Shown here one piece after another: positions 31,754 to 40,397 of a DNA stretch of 43,033 nt. The notes under the pieces are model-generated. The model did no database searches. It was given only the letters and a program-made list of their open reading frames with translations, and was not told the origin of the DNA. The stretch is taken from the NCBI GenBank assembly GCA_964386525.1, contig CAYLSO010000119.1:1-43033 (forward strand), given 5' to 3'. A program made the position numbers and the translations under genes. This DNA comes from CAYLSO01 sp964386525 (GTDB lineage Bacteria; Eisenbacteria; RBG-16-71-46; DASYSL01). Position 1 is the first letter of the stretch, and the number at the start of each line of letters is the position of its first letter.

Positions 31754-34700
31754 TCAAGGGTTTGGGCCGCCGGATGGCACCCCATCCGGAGGCGTGGCGT
31801 CCGGCAGCCGCCGCCCCTTCCAGGCGGCGTAGATCGCCGGGTACACGAGTAGCTCGAGGCCGAAGGAGGTGACCACGCCGCCCATCAGGGGCGCGGCGAT
31901 CCGCTTCATCAGGTCGGCGCCCGTCCCGGTTGCCAGCAGCACCGGCATCAGGCCGACGATGTCGGTCAGCACGGTCATGAGCTTGGGCCGGATGCGGTGC
32001 GCGGCGCCCTCGACGATGGCGTCCTCGAGGTCGGCCTTGGTCCGCAGGCGGCCCTCGGCGAGGCGCTGCTTGTGGCTCAGGTTCAGATACAGGAGCATCA
32101 CCGCGCCGGTCTCGGCGTCGACGCCGGCCAGCGCGATGATCCCCACCCAGACCGCGACCGAGAGCTTGTAGCCGAGCAGCACGAGGATCCAGAAGGCGCC
32201 CACCAGCGACAGCGGCACCGCCAGCATGACGAAGCCAGCCTCGCGCACCGAGCGGAAACTCAGATAGAGGAGGAAGAACACCAGGAGCAGGGTGACGGGA
32301 ACGACCACGAGGAGCCGCGACTTCGCCCGCTCGTAGTACTTGAACTGCCCCGCCCAGTCCAAGCGGTAGCCCGGCGGCAGCTTCACCTCGCGCTCGAGCA
32401 CGCGCTTGGCGTCCGCCACGTAGTCCACGACGCTGCGACCGGCGACATCCACGGACACGAGCGTGAAGAGCTGCCCGTTCTCCTCGAGGATCATGGGCGG
32501 CCCGTTGACGAAGCGCAGGCGGGCCAGCTCCGCCAGCGGCACCTGGGCGCCGCTCGGCGTCGGGACCAGGATCCGCTGCAACTCCTCGGGGTCGTCGCGC
32601 AGCTCGCGCGCATAGCGCAGGCTCACCGTGTAGCGCTCGCGGCCCTCCACCGTCTGGGTGACCGCCATCCCGCCGATCGCCGCCTCGATGACCTCCCCGA
32701 CGTCCGCCACCGTAAGCCCGTAGCGCGCCGCCTGGGCGCGGTCGATGTCGAAGTCGAGGTAGAAGCCGCCCGTGGCCCGTTCGGCGAAGGCGCTGCGCGT
32801 GCCCCTCACCCCCTGCAGGGCCCGCTCGATCTCGATGCCGAGGCGCTCCGCCTCCGCCAGGTCCGGCCCGAAGACCTTGATGCCGAGCACGCTGCGCACG
32901 CCGGTGGCCAGCATCTCCAGGCGCGTCTGGATCGGCATCCACCACAGGTTGGGCATGCCCGGGTAGCGCAGGGATTCGTCCATCTCCTGGACCAGGGACT
33001 CCCAGGTCGTCCCCGGCCGCCACTCGGACTCGGGCTTGAGCATCACCACCGTCTCGACCATCGACAGCGGCGCCGGGTCTGTGGCCGTGCGCGCCCGGCC
33101 CATCTTGCCGAAGACGCTCTCGACCTCGGGGAACTCCTTGAGCTTGCGGTCCATGGACTGCAGCACGGACACGGCGCGCGCGTCGGAGATGCCGGGCGGC
33201 GCGGTCGGCATATAGAGAATCGAGCCCTCGTTCAGGGGCGGCATGAACTCGCTGCTCAGGAGCAGCCAAGCCGGGATGACGGAGAGCAGCAGCACCGCGG
33301 CGCCCGCGAACACCCGCCGGCGATGGCGGACCACCCAGCGCACCACCGGCTCGTAGCGCGTCGCCAGCCAGTGGTTGAGGCGGTTCTCCGACTCGGGCTT
33401 GATGCGCCCGCGCACGAAGAGCAGCACCAGGGCGGGGACCAGCGTGATGGCGAGCAGGGCCGCGAACGCCATCGAGTAGCTCTTGGTGAACGCCAGCGGC
33501 CGGAAGAGCTTCCCCTCGCTGCCGGTCAGCGTGAAGATGGGCAGGAAGGCGATGGTGATGATGAGCAGCGAGAAGAAGATGGAGCGGCCCACCTCCTGCA
33601 GCCCCGACAGGATGGCAGCGGCGCGCGGGCCCTGGCGGCCCCCGGCCTCCCAGGCCTCGAGCTTCTTGTGGGCGTTCTCCACCATGATGATCGAGGCGTC
33701 GACCATCGCCCCGATGGCCACGATGATGCCTCCCAGGGACATGATGTTGGCGGTCAGGCCCTGCGCGGCCATGGGGATGAAGGACAGCAGCACGGCGATG
33801 GGCAGCCCGAGGATCGGCACCAGGGCGCTGCGGAAGTGCATCAGGAAGACGATGATGATGAGGCTGACCACGAGGAGCTGCTGGAGCAGCTCGGTCCACA
33901 GCGTGCGCACCGACTCGCGGATGAGGCGCGAGCGGTCGTAGGTGACCACGATCTGCGCGCCGGGCGGCAGGGAGCGCCGGGCCTCCGCCAGGCGCGCCTT
34001 GACGCGGTCGATCACGCGCAGGGCGTTCTCGCCCTGGCGCAAGATGACGATGCCGCCGACCACCTCGCCGCGGCCGTTCAGCTCGGCGATGCCGCGGCGC
34101 TGCTCGGGCCCCAGGTGCACCTCGCCCAGGTCGCCGACCGTGACCGCCACGCCGCCGGCGCCGGTCTTCACCGGCACGCTGCGGATGTCCGCGAGCGAGC
34201 GGATGTAGCCGCGCCCGCGCACGAAGTGCTCGTGCTCGGAGATGTCCACGACGCCGCCGCCGACGTCGACGTTGGAGCGCCGGATCGCTCCGGCGATCTC
34301 CCCGATCGCGACCCCGTAGGCGAGCAGGCGGTCGGGGTCGAGGTCCACCTGGTACTGGCGGACGAAGCCCCCCACCGAGGCCACCTCGGCCACGCCCTCG
34401 ACCCCCTGCAGCCAGTAGCGCAGCGTCCAGTCCTGGAAGGAGCGCAGGGTGGCCAGGTCCTGGCGGCCGGTCGTGTCCACGAGCGCGTACTCGAAGACCC
34501 AGCCGACGCTGGTGGCGTCGGGACCCAGTTGCGGCTGCACGCCCTCCGGCAGCCGTCCGCGGATCGCCGCCAGATACTCGAGCACCCGGCTGCGCGCCCA
34601 GTAGAGGTCGGTGCCGTCCTCGAAGATCACGTAGACGAAGGAGTCGCCCATCATGCTCTGGCCGCGCACGTAGCGCACGCGGGGCGCGGAGAGCAGGGAG

Positions 34701-34912
34701 GTCACGATGGGATAGGTGATCTGGTCCTCGACCAGGTCGGGGCTGCGCCCCGGCCACTCGGTGGAGATGATCACCTGCGTGTCGGAGAGGTCGGGGATGG
34801 CGTCCAGCGGCATCCGCTGGAGCGAATAGACGCCCCAGACGGTGAGCGCGCCCACGGCCAGCAGCGTGAACAGCGGGGCGCGCGCGCAGGCGGCGATGAT
34901 GCGGTCGATCAC
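31754..34912 (-). CDS. cusA: Cu(I)/Ag(I) efflux RND pump
   Basis: This 1052-residue heavy-metal RND protein matches CusA. The three methionines that CusA uses to bind Cu(I)/Ag(I) are at the expected motifs: SILYMPTAPPG, PLSMVETVVM and TRLEMLATGVR. The TM4 acidic signature is AIGAMVDASIIMVENAHKKLE, and the TM region has GVDAETGAVMLLYL. ATDPAPL and SSEFMPPLNEG are typical of the group. It exports the metal from periplasm or cytoplasm to outside with CusB and CusC. The gene starts at ATG 34912, 13 nt after the cusB stop. Confidence 0.96.
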   Translation of the reverse strand: MIDRIIAACARAPLFTLLAVGALTVWGVYSLQRMPLDAIPDLSDTQVIISTEWPGRSPDLVEDQITYPIVTSLLSAPRVRYVRGQSMMGDSFVYVIFEDGTDLYWARSRVLEYLAAIRGRLPEGVQPQLGPDATSVGWVFEYALVDTTGRQDLATLRSFQDWTLRYWLQGVEGVAEVASVGGFVRQYQVDLDPDRLLAYGVAIGEIAGAIRRSNVDVGGGVVDISEHEHFVRGRGYIRSLADIRSVPVKTGAGGVAVTVGDLGEVHLGPEQRRGIAELNGRGEVVGGIVILRQGENALRVIDRVKARLAEARRSLPPGAQIVVTYDRSRLIRESVRTLWTELLQQLLVVSLIIIVFLMHFRSALVPILGLPIAVLLSFIPMAAQGLTANIMSLGGIIVAIGAMVDASIIMVENAHKKLEAWEAGGRQGPRAAAILSGLQEVGRSIFFSLLIITIAFLPIFTLTGSEGKLFRPLAFTKSYSMAFAALLAITLVPALVLLFVRGRIKPESENRLNHWLATRYEPVVRWVVRHRRRVFAGAAVLLLSVIPAWLLLSSEFMPPLNEGSILYMPTAPPGISDARAVSVLQSMDRKLKEFPEVESVFGKMGRARTATDPAPLSMVETVVMLKPESEWRPGTTWESLVQEMDESLRYPGMPNLWWMPIQTRLEMLATGVRSVLGIKVFGPDLAEAERLGIEIERALQGVRGTRSAFAERATGGFYLDFDIDRAQAARYGLTVADVGEVIEAAIGGMAVTQTVEGRERYTVSLRYARELRDDPEELQRILVPTPSGAQVPLAELARLRFVNGPPMILEENGQLFTLVSVDVAGRSVVDYVADAKRVLEREVKLPPGYRLDWAGQFKYYERAKSRLLVVVPVTLLLVFFLLYLSFRSVREAGFVMLAVPLSLVGAFWILVLLGYKLSVAVWVGIIALAGVDAETGAVMLLYLNLSHKQRLAEGRLRTKADLEDAIVEGAAHRIRPKLMTVLTDIVGLMPVLLATGTGADLMKRIAAPLMGGVVTSFGLELLVYPAIYAAWKGRRLPDATPPDGVPSGGPNP

Positions 34913-34925
34913 GGCGGGCCCCCGC

Positions 34926-36440
34926 TCAGAAGCCGCGCAGCGCGGAGCGCAGCCGGCTCTCCGCCGCCACCAGGAAGTTGCCGGAGGTCACGACCGCCTC
35001 CCCCTCGGCGAGCCCCGACTCGACGGCGAAGAACTCGCCGGCGCGCGGCCCGAGCGCCACCTCGCGCGGCTCGAGGCGGCCCGCCCCGCGGTCCACGAAC
35101 ACGATCCGCCGCTCCCCGCTGTACACCACGGCCGACACCGGCACGGCGAGGCGCCGCCCCAGCGGCACGTGGAGGGTGACGTCCACGAACATGTCGGGCT
35201 TGAGCTGCGCGTGCGGGTTGGGGATCTCGGCGCGCACCTGCCCGGTGCGCGTGTCCTCGCGAAGCGACGGATAGACGAAGCCGACGCGCCCGCGCACACC
35301 CGGCCCGCCCGCCCCCGGCAGGCTCACGGTGACCGGGTCGCCCACCTTGAGGAGCGGCAGCTCGTGCTGGAAGACGTCGGCCACGACCCACACCGGATCG
35401 AGGGGAGCGATGCGGAAGAGCGTCTGCCCCGGCATCACCGCCGTCCCCTGCACCACCAGCTTCTCGGTCACCACCCCGGCGACCGGCGAGACGATCGGCA
35501 CGGCCTGCTCCGGCTGGCGCGTGCGCTCGAGGCGCGCGACTTGTGCCGCCGGCACGTCCCACAGCCGCAGGCGCTGCCGGGCCGCGTCCGCCAGCTCCGC
35601 GGCCCGCCCGCGCACCGGCCCCGCCGGGAGGCTGTCGCGCACCGCCAGCGCCTCGACGAACTCGCGCTGCGCGGAGTAGAGCTCGGGACTGTACACGGTG
35701 AAGAGCACCTGGCCCCGGCGCACGGGCTGTCCGGTGAAGTCGACGGCGAGCCGCTCGATCCAGCCCTGGAACTTGACCGTCACCTCGGAGCGCCGCGTCT
35801 CGTCGTAGGTCACGCGGCCGGCGACGCGGCGCTCGTAGTCGAGGTCGCGCACGCGCAGCGTGTCGGTGGTGACGCCGATCTCCTGGCGGCGCCGGGCCGA
35901 GAGCGTGACCGTGCCGGCCGGGCTGTCCGCGGCCGCCCCGCCGGCGCCGCCCTCCTCGCCCACCCAGGTGAAGCCCTCGGCGCCCACGGTGAGGCGCAAC
36001 GCCACGCGCGCCGGGGCGCCCTGCGCCGGAGCGACCGCCAGGTCCAGGTCCCAGCTGCCCCCCATCGCCAGGTTGAAGCGGCCCTCGTAGACACCCGGAC
36101 GGATCTCGCGCATGGGCGGCTTGCTCTCCATGTACGGCATGGCGCCCATCTGCGGCATGAAGACGAGGGCGTCCACGCCGGCGCCGCGCAGCGGCCGGCC
36201 GGCCGCATCGGCGACGCGCACCCGCAGCGTGTTCTCCCCGACCTGCGGCGTGCCCGGCCGCGTCTCCACCGCGAGGCGCAGGGCGCCGACGGTGTGCGTC
36301 TCGGGCCCGCCGCCGGCGGCGCCACCGAGACGCGACAGCCCCAACCAGATGCCCGTGGCGAGAGCGGCGCCCGCCATCGCGGCCAGGACGATGGTCCCGG
36401 TCGGGCGACCACGGCGGCGCTCGGGATCGAAGGCGTTCAT
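34926..36440 (-). CDS. cusB: CusB-like adaptor with an N-terminal Met-rich YtkA/FixH-like domain
   Basis: This 504-residue protein has an N-terminal TM anchor (about 17-36). Residues 47-130 form a FixH/YtkA-like beta-domain with VFMPQMGAMPYMESKPPM, a Met-rich copper-binding-type motif. From about 165 the usual CusB order follows: DTLRVRDLDYERRVAGRV, FQGWIERLAVDFTGQPVRRGQ, YSPELYSAQREF hairpin, VSPVAGVVTEKLVVQGT, and DPVWVVADVFQHELPLL barrel. The extra front domain replaces the short Met-containing N-terminus of E. coli CusB. It overlaps the CusC-like gene by 4 nt (ATGA). Confidence 0.94.
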   Translation of the reverse strand: MNAFDPERRRGRPTGTIVLAAMAGAALATGIWLGLSRLGGAAGGGPETHTVGALRLAVETRPGTPQVGENTLRVRVADAAGRPLRGAGVDALVFMPQMGAMPYMESKPPMREIRPGVYEGRFNLAMGGSWDLDLAVAPAQGAPARVALRLTVGAEGFTWVGEEGGAGGAAADSPAGTVTLSARRRQEIGVTTDTLRVRDLDYERRVAGRVTYDETRRSEVTVKFQGWIERLAVDFTGQPVRRGQVLFTVYSPELYSAQREFVEALAVRDSLPAGPVRGRAAELADAARQRLRLWDVPAAQVARLERTRQPEQAVPIVSPVAGVVTEKLVVQGTAVMPGQTLFRIAPLDPVWVVADVFQHELPLLKVGDPVTVSLPGAGGPGVRGRVGFVYPSLREDTRTGQVRAEIPNPHAQLKPDMFVDVTLHVPLGRRLAVPVSAVVYSGERRIVFVDRGAGRLEPREVALGPRAGEFFAVESGLAEGEAVVTSGNFLVAAESRLRSALRGF

Positions 36441-37771
36441 CGCGTCCCCTCCTCGTTCGCGGGCGTCTCCGGGAAGGCCCCGGCGAGCGCCACCCCGACC
36501 GCCTGCTCGAGGTCGGCCAGCCCCATGCGGTATTCCGCCGCCACGCGGATCTCGGCGAGCCGCGCGCGGGTCAGATCGCGCTCGGCGTTCAGCAGCGTGA
36601 GGAAGTCGTTGCGCCCGGACTCGTAGCCGGCGCGCGCCGCGCCCAGGGCCCGCTGGTTCACGGGCAGCTCGGCGTGCCGGACGATGCCCGCCTCGTGGGC
36701 GCTGTCGAGGACGCGCGCGTAGGCTTCCTGTACCTCGAAGGCGACACGATCGCGCGCCCCCGCGGTCGCGGCCACGCCTTCCGCCACGCCGGCCTGCGCC
36801 TCGCGCCGGGCGGCGGAGATGCGGCCGAACCACAGGGGCAGATTGACGCTCACGCCGACCATCGGCCGGTACGGCTCCTCCATCATGAACCGGTCGTACG
36901 CCGCCATGACCTCCACGTCCGGCAGCCACTGCCGGCCGGCGAGGGTGAGGCGCGCCTGGCCGGCCCGGGCGCGCGCCTCGGCGGCGGCGACCTCCGGGCG
37001 GTTGCGCACCGCGTGGCCCACCAGCGTCGCCAGCGGCGGCACCGACCCGGGAGGCGGGAAGCCGGCGGGCGCGGCCGGCAGCGGCGCGCCCCCCTCGCGG
37101 TGCAGGAGCGAGTTGAGCTGGGCCCGCGCCGTGTCGCGCAGGCGCGTGTAGGTGATCGCGTCGTGCTCGAGACGGGCCTGCTCGGCTTCGGCCATCAGCG
37201 GGTCGGCCTCGCCCACGAGTCCGGACGCGTACCTGGAGAGCGCCACCCGCCGGAACTCCTCGATCAGTCCCTGCAGCTCACGCACGACGCGCAGGGAGGC
37301 GTCACCCTGCCAGTACTCGACGTAGGTGGCGCGCGTCAGGCGCAGCACCTGGTTGCGGAGCGCGGCGACGCCGGCGCTGTCGGCTGACGCTTCGTGGCGC
37401 GCCACCGAGCGCTGCGGGCCGAGCTTCGCCCACGGCAGCCTCTGCTTGACCCCGATCCGGTAGGCCGCCGGCAGGTCCGCCTCATCGAAGGAAGCCGGGC
37501 CGACCGTGAACTCGAGCTCGGGGTCCATGAGGGCCCCGGCCATCTTCGAGCGCTCGCCGGCCGCGGCCAGCCCCTGGCGCATGGCCTCGAGATCGGGGTT
37601 GCGCTCCAGAACCCAGCGTTGGAGCGCGGCGAGGCTCAGGGTCGAGTCGGCCGCCAGGCTGTCGGCGGGGACATCAGTGGGCGCGGCGGTGGCGGGCGCG
37701 GCGTGCACGAGTGCACCCGGCGCGAGCCAGGCCGCGGCCGCGAGGGCCGCAAAGACAAATCTGGTGTGCAT
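36437..37771 (-). CDS. TolC/CusC-like outer-membrane efflux channel
   Basis: This 444-residue protein has a Sec signal peptide (cut after VHA, near residue 24). Two OEP repeats follow, with long amphipathic helices (about 45-240 and 250-435). Key features are WVLERNPDLEAMRQGLAAAGER, RIGVKQRLPWAKLG and the second-repeat YESGRNDFLTLLNAERDL. It is the outer-membrane exit for the CusBA pump. The SD AGGAAGG precedes ATG 37771. It may also serve the RND pair at 20174-24558, which has no channel of its own (inference). Confidence 0.93.
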   Translation of the reverse strand: MHTRFVFAALAAAAWLAPGALVHAAPATAAPTDVPADSLAADSTLSLAALQRWVLERNPDLEAMRQGLAAAGERSKMAGALMDPELEFTVGPASFDEADLPAAYRIGVKQRLPWAKLGPQRSVARHEASADSAGVAALRNQVLRLTRATYVEYWQGDASLRVVRELQGLIEEFRRVALSRYASGLVGEADPLMAEAEQARLEHDAITYTRLRDTARAQLNSLLHREGGAPLPAAPAGFPPPGSVPPLATLVGHAVRNRPEVAAAEARARAGQARLTLAGRQWLPDVEVMAAYDRFMMEEPYRPMVGVSVNLPLWFGRISAARREAQAGVAEGVAATAGARDRVAFEVQEAYARVLDSAHEAGIVRHAELPVNQRALGAARAGYESGRNDFLTLLNAERDLTRARLAEIRVAAEYRMGLADLEQAVGVALAGAFPETPANEEGTR

Positions 37772-37907
37772 ATACCTTCCTCTTCCTTCGAAAACGGGCC
37801 GGGCACGAGAGCGCGGTCGCGCCCCGGATCGGCGGTTGGCCGTTCCGGAACTGCGCGGCAGTTCACCCGGACGCGGAGAGCAGACCTATCCGGGCGGAAG
37901 AGGCGGG

Positions 37908-38417
37908 CTAAAGTCGGAGGATGGCGTGCCGAGCGGCGTCGGGCGGGCCGCCGGAGGTCGCCCGCCCGGTTCCCGGCGGGAAGACGATGCGGTCCGGGAC
38001 GGCCGCGCGCCCCGCCGTGGCGCCGTCGGGATCGCCGGCGAGCTCGAGCGGCAGCGGCTGGCCGTCGCGCGGCGTGAGCGTCACCTCGGGCAGCGCTGCG
38101 TGGCCGCACGCGGGGCCGGCCTCGAGGAAGCAGCAGGGCTTCGGGGCGGGCGCGTTGCCGGCGGCGGATGTCGCGGGCGCGGCGGCGTGACAGGCCGGCA
38201 CGGGCGCGGCCGTCGGCGTGGCCGCGTCGGAGCGGCACGCCGGGCACCCATGCTCGTCGCCCCCGGCGCTGCGCTCGCAGGCCGAGACGAAAGCCGGCGA
38301 GCCGGCCTGCACGAGCAGCGTCAGGGCCAGGAGCCTCGCCGCCCAGCGGCCGGTCCGGCCGAGGCGGGTCGCGAGGTCCCGGGACTGCCCGTTGCTGACA
38401 CCCGACACGAGACGCAT
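37908..38417 (-). CDS. Cys/His-rich exported protein at the head of the copper-efflux unit
   Basis: This 169-residue protein has a signal-like hydrophobic segment at about 28-45 (LLALTLLVQAGSPAFVSA). The next 60 residues are rich in Cys and His: CERSAGGDEHGCPACR, PACHAAA, KPCCFLEAGPACGH. A Pro-rich tail contains TLTPRDGQPLPLELAG. No family is recognised. The ligand set suits soft metal binding, and position upstream of cusCBA suggests copper sensing, storage or delivery (inference). The ATG lies only 6 nt past the -10, so the message may be leaderless. Confidence 0.75.
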   Translation of the reverse strand: MRLVSGVSNGQSRDLATRLGRTGRWAARLLALTLLVQAGSPAFVSACERSAGGDEHGCPACRSDAATPTAAPVPACHAAAPATSAAGNAPAPKPCCFLEAGPACGHAALPEVTLTPRDGQPLPLELAGDPDGATAGRAAVPDRIVFPPGTGRATSGGPPDAARHAILRL

Positions 38418-38423
38418 GCAAGG

Positions 38424-38452
38424 ATTGTCGGCGGGTTCCCGCCCGGGGTCAA
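38424..38452 (-). promoter_or_regulatory. Promoter of the copper-efflux unit with palindromic spacer
   Basis: Minus strand TTGACC (38447-38452), a 17-nt spacer and GACAAT (38424-38429). The spacer contains the perfect inverted repeat GGCGGG-TT-CCCGCC (38430-38443). This is the sort of site used by CsoR- or MerR-type copper regulators. The regulator gene is not in the window. Confidence 0.6.
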
Positions 38453-38547
38453 GTCAAGGGGTTGTGCGCCCCCGGCCGGACGCCGGCGGCTGGCTCGCCC
38501 CTTGCAATCCTATGGGGTTGTCGAGGAATGGACTCGAGGAGTCGGCG

Positions 38548-40212
38548 ATGAGATGGATCCGCACCGCACTGGCGTGCAGCCTGCTGAGCGCCGTTCCGCA
38601 CGGCGCCTGGGCAACGACTTACGAGGTCGGGCCGGGCAAGCCGCACGCCACCCCTGGCGAGGTGCCCTGGGAGGCCCTGGCCCCCGGCGACTCGGTCCTC
38701 ATCTACGGGCGCGGCGAGCCCTACCGCGACAAATGGGTGATTTGCCGCGCCGGCACGGCGGCCTCCCCCATCGTCGTGCGCGGCATCCCCGATGCGACCG
38801 CCGGCGTGCCGGTGATCGACGGCGCGGGGGCGGCCACCCGGGCGGCTCTCAATTACTGGAACGAGAACCGAGGAGTCCTCAAGATCGGCGGGGCCAACCA
38901 CCCGCCCGACACCATGCCGGCGTGGATCGTGATCGAGGGGCTCGACATCCGCGGCGGCCGCCCCGAGAACACCTTCACCGGCCGCAACGGCCTGACGAGC
39001 TACGCCGGCAATGCCGCCGCCATCTACGTCGAGAAGGGCCAGCACATCGTGGTGCGCGGCTGCCGGCTGCACGACTGCTCGAACGGCTTCTTCTGCGCCG
39101 ATCAGACGAGCGACCTGCTGCTCGAGGGGAACCGGATCGACGACAACGGCAACGTCGGCTCCATCTACGAGCACAACAACTACACCGAGGCGCTGGGCAT
39201 CGTGTTCCAGCTCAACTGGTTCGGACCGCTGCGCGCCGGGGCCGGCGGCAACAATCTCAAGGACCGCTCGGCGGGCACCGTGATCCGCTACAACTGGATC
39301 GAGGGCGGCAACCGGCAGCTCGACCTGGTGGAGAGCGACGCCGCGGCGCTGCGCGACGACCCGAGCTATCGCAGCACCTTCGTCTACGGCAACGTGCTCT
39401 TCGAGACCGGCGACGACGGCAACAGCCAGATCGCGCACTACGGCGGCGACGGCGCTCAGACCGCCACCTACCGCAAGGGCACGCTCTACTTCCACCACAA
39501 CACGGTGGTCTCGAAGCGCACGGGGAACACGACGCTGCTGCGGCTGTCCTCGAGCGGCGAGGCCGCCGACGCCCGCGACAACATCATCCAGGTGACCGCG
39601 GCCGGGAACCGCCTGGCGCTGCTCGACCAGAGCGGCACGCTCACCGCCACGCGCAACTGGATGAAGACCGGCTGGGTGGCCAGCCACAGCGGCGGCGGCG
39701 CCAACGTGATCGACGCCGGGCAGGTCACGGGCGCCGACCCCGGCTTCGCCGATCTCGCGGGCGCCGACTTCGCTTTGATCCCGGCCTCGCCGTGCGTGGA
39801 CCAGGCGGTGGCGCTGCCGCCGGCGTGCCTGCCGGACCATGCCCCCACCCTCGAATACGTGAAGCACCAGGCGAGCCGGCCGCGGCCCGACGACGGGGCG
39901 CCCGACCTCGGCGCCTACGAGTACGCCCCGCCGGTCGGCGTGCCCGGAATCACCCCCGGCGCGGCGCCCGCGCGGCTCTGGGCCACGCCCAATCCGTTCT
40001 CCTCGCACTGCGAGATCCGGCTGACGGGAGCCGGCCCGGCGCACGGGCAACCTGCGGCACTCGAGGTTCTCGATGTCCGCGGGCGCGCCGTGGTCCGGCT
40101 CCCTTGTCTCGCCCCGGGGCGGTGGAGTTGGACGCCGCCGGCCGGGCTGCCGCAGGGCGTCTACTTCCTCAGGCTGGGCTCGCTCACCCGGCGCGTCGCC
40201 TTCGCGCGCTAG
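38548..40212 (+). CDS. Secreted right-handed beta-helix protein with FlgD/Por-type C-terminal sorting domain
   Basis: This 554-residue protein has a signal peptide (cut after AWA, near residue 22). A DUF1565/NosD-like parallel beta-helix follows, with repeated turns such as IVIEGLDIRGG, IVVRGCRLHDCSNGFF, LLLEGNRIDDNGN, TVIRYNWIEGG and LYFHHNTVVSK. It ends at PDLGAYEYAPP. The C-terminal 80 residues (ATPNPFSSHCEIRL, LEVLDVRGRAVVRL, LPQGVYFLRLGS) match the FlgD-Ig/Por-type sorting domains of FCB-like bacteria. The substrate may be a polysaccharide; no catalytic site is claimed. The SD GAGGAG is 7 nt before ATG 38548. Confidence 0.85.
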   Translation: MRWIRTALACSLLSAVPHGAWATTYEVGPGKPHATPGEVPWEALAPGDSVLIYGRGEPYRDKWVICRAGTAASPIVVRGIPDATAGVPVIDGAGAATRAALNYWNENRGVLKIGGANHPPDTMPAWIVIEGLDIRGGRPENTFTGRNGLTSYAGNAAAIYVEKGQHIVVRGCRLHDCSNGFFCADQTSDLLLEGNRIDDNGNVGSIYEHNNYTEALGIVFQLNWFGPLRAGAGGNNLKDRSAGTVIRYNWIEGGNRQLDLVESDAAALRDDPSYRSTFVYGNVLFETGDDGNSQIAHYGGDGAQTATYRKGTLYFHHNTVVSKRTGNTTLLRLSSSGEAADARDNIIQVTAAGNRLALLDQSGTLTATRNWMKTGWVASHSGGGANVIDAGQVTGADPGFADLAGADFALIPASPCVDQAVALPPACLPDHAPTLEYVKHQASRPRPDDGAPDLGAYEYAPPVGVPGITPGAAPARLWATPNPFSSHCEIRLTGAGPAHGQPAALEVLDVRGRAVVRLPCLAPGRWSWTPPAGLPQGVYFLRLGSLTRRVAFAR

Positions 40213-40215
40213 GCG

Positions 40216-40233
40216 CGGCGGCTGCGGCCGCCG
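40216..40233. terminator. Hairpin after the beta-helix gene
   Basis: CGGCGGC-TGCG-GCCGCCG forms a 7-bp stem starting 4 nt past the stop; no T-run. Weak terminator candidate. Confidence 0.3.
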
Positions 40234-40397
40234 GCTGGAGCGCGGAGTTCAGTCACGCCGCACAACCGCGGAGCCTGGGGCTCCCGGCCGCCCCCCGATT
40301 GTGACCGCCATCATGAAGCGTCTCCCGGGATTCCTGAGACAATGGATCGTCCCTCCTGCCCGCATCCCTCTGAAGCCCCTGCCCGGGGAGGCCAGGC

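Noticed and set aside
40313..40397. Upstream ATG codons before the FG-GAP gene (40313, 40342)
   Set aside because: They are out of frame with the FG-GAP protein and lack good Shine-Dalgarno sites.
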